Below, in pieces: positions 5,808 to 7,714 of a stretch of DNA of 7,714 bases; the first letter of the stretch is position 1, and every line of letters begins with the position of its first letter. Source of the DNA: Planctomyces sp. (lineage in GTDB: Bacteria > Planctomycetota > Planctomycetia > Planctomycetales > Planctomycetaceae). The notes under the pieces were generated by a model. It worked only from the letters and a program-made list of their open reading frames with translations. It did not search any database and had not been told where the DNA came from. The translations under genes were made by a program, and so were the position numbers. Location: assembly GCA_005809115.1 (NCBI GenBank), contig SYLK01000863.1, positions 1 to 7,714 of the forward strand, written 5' to 3'.

Positions 5808-6528
5808 TCTTCTGGAGGGTCGCTGCGTCAGACTGCGGCAGGGGAATTACGACGACCAGACCGTCTTCTCCGAGGATCCCGTGGAGGTGGCGCAGCGCTG
5901 GCAGCAGGATGGCGCGACACGCCTGCATCTGGTCGATCTGGACGGCGCCCGGGCGGGCCGCCCCGTCAATACCGATGTCGTCCGCAGGATCACGGCTGCC
6001 ACCGGTCTGCCGTGTCAGCTGGGAGGTGGTATCCGCAGCGAAGACAGTATTCAGACGGCGATCCGGGATGCCGGTGTCGATCGGGTGATTATCGGAACAA
6101 AGGCGCTGCGCGAACCCGACTGGTTCGCCGAAATGTGCCACCGTTTTCCCGGGCAGCTGGCACTGGGTCTGGACGCGAGACACTCGATGGTAGCCACTGA
6201 CGGCTGGCTGCAGGTGTCCCAGGTGTCGGCGATCGAACTGGCATCCCGCTTCATCGGACTGCCCCTGGCGGCCGTGATCTACACCAACATCGCCAACGAC
6301 GGAATGATGCAGGGCATCGACCAGGCGACGCTGGACGACTTCCGGACACTGGCCGCACTGGGACTGAACGTGATTGCTTCCGGCGGGGTCACCACCATGG
6401 ACGACCTGGCAGCACTGAAACGGATTGCCGCCGAGCAGCCGGGGCTGGTGGGAGTCATTACCGGGCGCGCGATCTACGAAGGGACGATTCTGGTGCGCGA
6501 GGCGATCGAGTTCCTTGGCCACGCCTGA
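5782..6528 (+). CDS. hisA: Phosphoribosylformimino-AICAR-P isomerase HisA
   Basis: HisA isomerises ProFAR to PRFAR, the step just before the HisF-HisH synthase. The 248-residue product is a full-length (beta-alpha)8 barrel. The catalytic aspartates are D9 (LPAIDLLEGRCVRL) and D131 (LALGLDAR). The family blocks HLVDLDGARAG (49-59), QLGGGIRS (79-86), TNIANDGMMQG (168-178), ASGGV (199-203) and TGRAIYEG (227-234) are all present; the last two bind the substrate phosphates. Residue 169 is Asn where I would most often expect Asp, a minor change. The start overlaps the end of hisH by 26 bases, with a possible ribosome-binding site (CAGG, about 9 bases upstream) inside hisH. A long palindrome 30 bases after the stop probably closes the transcription unit. 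Confidence 0.97.
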   Translation: MLQLLPAIDLLEGRCVRLRQGNYDDQTVFSEDPVEVAQRWQQDGATRLHLVDLDGARAGRPVNTDVVRRITAATGLPCQLGGGIRSEDSIQTAIRDAGVDRVIIGTKALREPDWFAEMCHRFPGQLALGLDARHSMVATDGWLQVSQVSAIELASRFIGLPLAAVIYTNIANDGMMQGIDQATLDDFRTLAALGLNVIASGGVTTMDDLAALKRIAAEQPGLVGVITGRAIYEGTILVREAIEFLGHA

Positions 6529-6558
6529 AACTGCCGCACGGTGCAGCCTTCTTCTGTC

Positions 6559-6599
6559 GCCGCATTCTGCGGCCCCATCCTGCGGCCGCAGAATGCGGC
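6559..6599. terminator. Nested perfect palindrome between convergent genes, probable bidirectional terminator
   Basis: GCCGCATTCTGCGGCC (6559-6574) and GGCCGCAGAATGCGGC (6584-6599) are perfect 16-base inverted repeats around a 9-base loop. Each arm is itself a hairpin: GCCGCA-TTC-TGCGGC on the left and GCCGCA-GAA-TGCGGC on the right, whose loops are complementary. TGCGGCC occurs at 6568, 6581 and 6594, exactly every 13 bases. The element lies 30 bases after hisA and six bases beyond the stop of the minus-strand gene, the right place for a shared terminator. No T-run follows in either direction, so it is not a textbook intrinsic terminator; message stabilisation or a mobile palindromic element are alternatives. 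Confidence 0.7.
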
Positions 6600-6605
6600 C
6601 GCCGT

Positions 6606-7520
6606 TCATCTCACGCCGCGGGGTGCGACGGGTGACTTGTCACTTAAGGGGGCGATGGTCAGCCCCGTTCCGGTCCAGAGATCGATCATCCGCCGATGAT
6701 CCCACCGCTCGAGGCTCGGCTGCGAGGGATCGCCGATGAAGAACGTTCCGTTCTTTTCGCCGAAGCACACCACCGTATGAGAGACGCCCGGGATCCATCC
6801 GTCCGCCTCGCGGTATTCCGGAACCATCGCCGCAATAGTCTCAGACAGCTCGCAGCACAGCAGCACCGGACGGTCAGCTGACAGCGCCGCCAGTTGTGCC
6901 AGAGTTCCTTCGAAGAATTTTGCCTTCAGCCCGGTCCCCATCAGCTTGATCGACAGCCCATGGTACATGCCCAGCCATGTGGTGCCGCCCCGAGTCAGAC
7001 AGAGTCTTGCCATTTCCGCTTCATTGGCATCAATGCCCAGGGCAGCCAGCAGCGTGGCCGCGGCAGCAGCCGAGCAAGTCACCGGCGGGTCCGAAGTCTG
7101 GCGGCAGATGCGAAATGTCACGGGGAATTCCGGTTCAATCCATTCATTCCGACACGCCGGAGGAGAACGGGGGATGACGTACAGTACGGAACACGCGGCC
7201 GATACGAGGAGTGCCAGCTGAATCGGCGCGCGCCTCAGGAATGGTCGCGCTGCCATGCGGAGCCAAAGAACGGCCGACAGGATCGCCAGAAATATCGGAA
7301 ACCAGTTTGACAGCACAATCACAGATGGCAGGGGGATCCAATTAACCACCCACAACTGCCCCCAGACCGTGCGGAGATAGACCCCGATCAGCGCAAGGAC
7401 CATGACCGCGACAAGATCGAGCAGCACCGGTGATGCGCGGCGGAACAGTCGCACGGTCAGGAAGAACGCGGCCACGGACAGCAGCGCCATCAGCCCCACG
7501 GCCAGTCTCAGGTGTTCCAT
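6606..7520 (-). CDS. Membrane-anchored C39-like cysteine peptidase domain protein
   Basis: The protein has 304 residues. The first ~118 are hydrophobic, with probable membrane helices at about 5-24, 31-49, 70-88 and 99-117. Arginine clusters after helix 1 (RLFRR) and before helix 4 (RMAARPFLRR) place these loops inside, so by the positive-inside rule the C-terminal domain is outside the cytoplasm. Residues about 138-290 look like a C39-type papain-fold domain: Q141, candidate nucleophile C149 (VTCSAAAAATLLAALGI), the block EAEMARLCLTRGGTTWLGMYHGL (167-189), candidate histidine H248 (SHTVVCFG) and D264 (FIGDPS). Classical bacteriocin-leader C39 enzymes have Cys-Gly after the nucleophile and Gln six residues before it; here it is Cys-Ser and eight. 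No ABC-transporter domain is attached. The substrate is unknown. ATG 7520 directly precedes helix 1, but the frame stays open to the right edge, and no ribosome-binding site is clear. The gene converges on hisA. Confidence 0.8.
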   Translation of the reverse strand: MEHLRLAVGLMALLSVAAFFLTVRLFRRASPVLLDLVAVMVLALIGVYLRTVWGQLWVVNWIPLPSVIVLSNWFPIFLAILSAVLWLRMAARPFLRRAPIQLALLVSAACSVLYVIPRSPPACRNEWIEPEFPVTFRICRQTSDPPVTCSAAAAATLLAALGIDANEAEMARLCLTRGGTTWLGMYHGLSIKLMGTGLKAKFFEGTLAQLAALSADRPVLLCCELSETIAAMVPEYREADGWIPGVSHTVVCFGEKNGTFFIGDPSQPSLERWDHRRMIDLWTGTGLTIAPLSDKSPVAPRGVR

Positions 7521-7714
7521 GTGCTGAATCCGTAAGTCACGTTCGTGCGAGCGGCAGGGTTGATCAATCTCAGTCCCGTCCCCCGGGATCCGGCGGACTG
7601 TGCGGGGACCGGGCTGATGTTTCGGGCAGGACTCCGACCTGCCCGGATGGCAGGAGTGTAGCGTTGGCGGTTCACCGAGGACATCGTTTTCTGTGGCGGC
7701 CGGAACAGTGTTGC
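7521..7714. other. Upstream region of the minus-strand membrane gene, with a hairpin at 7623-7645
   Basis: CGGGCAGG (7623-7630) and CCTGCCCG (7638-7645) form a perfect 8-base stem around a 7-base loop; on the plus strand U-G and U-A pairs can extend it by two. No T-run follows. A second possible stem, with one bulge, joins 7575-7583 and 7604-7613. In the minus-strand frame of the membrane gene there is no stop for 64 codons up to the window edge, but the translation is rich in His, Pro, Arg and Cys and looks non-coding. I see no promoter I would defend. Confidence 0.35.

Noticed and set aside
4860..6609. Two long minus-strand frames opposite hisH and hisA (4860-5783 and 5539-6609)
   Set aside because: Both lie antisense to well-identified histidine genes and have shadow-like composition.

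Overview
The window looks like ordinary chromosomal DNA of a planctomycete (Planctomycetota). The main reason is a DUF1559 protein with a type IV prepilin-like N-terminus and an exact H-X9-DG signature near its C-terminus, a family greatly expanded in that phylum. Supporting signs are an N-terminal zinc-ribbon protein with a transthyretin-like C-terminal domain, a membrane-anchored C39-like protein and a PD-(D/E)XK/winged-helix protein, all resembling planctomycete families as I remember them. The DNA is visibly G+C-rich with G/C-biased third codon positions, which creates many long false reading frames on the opposite strand. No database search was run; family names rest on motifs read by eye.

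Layout. Positions 1-377 hold no gene I can name: one frame is open from the left edge to a stop at 309-311, and two short perfect dyads lie at 241-250 and 269-283. A plus-strand series follows: a putative PD-(D/E)XK-like protein with a C-terminal winged helix (378-1064); a fold-type I PLP aminotransferase (1169-2287); a 235-base leader with a direct repeat and weak hairpins; the DUF1559 protein (2523-3665); a spacer with a strong stem-loop and a possible 39-codon ORF; a zinc-ribbon/transmembrane/beta-domain protein (3849-5054); then hisH (5127-5807) and hisA (5782-6528), which overlap by 26 bases. On the minus strand, converging on hisA, is a membrane protein with a C39-like cysteine peptidase domain (6606-7520). 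A 41-base nested palindrome sits between hisA and this gene. The last 194 bases are the upstream region of the minus-strand gene.

How the genes fit together. HisH and HisA are consecutive histidine-biosynthesis proteins: HisA makes PRFAR, the substrate of the HisF-HisH synthase. hisF is not in the window. The DUF1559 protein and the zinc-ribbon protein may be a functional pair at the cell envelope, since DUF1559 genes are, as I recall, often next to genes for small proteins with this beta domain. The aminotransferase and the nuclease-like protein have no clear partner here. I see no tRNA, rRNA, CRISPR array, insertion sequence or phage gene, and no convincing new multi-gene system. The most unusual items are the nested palindrome, the probably external C39-like domain, the nuclease-like/winged-helix fusion and the zinc-ribbon/TM/beta-domain architecture.
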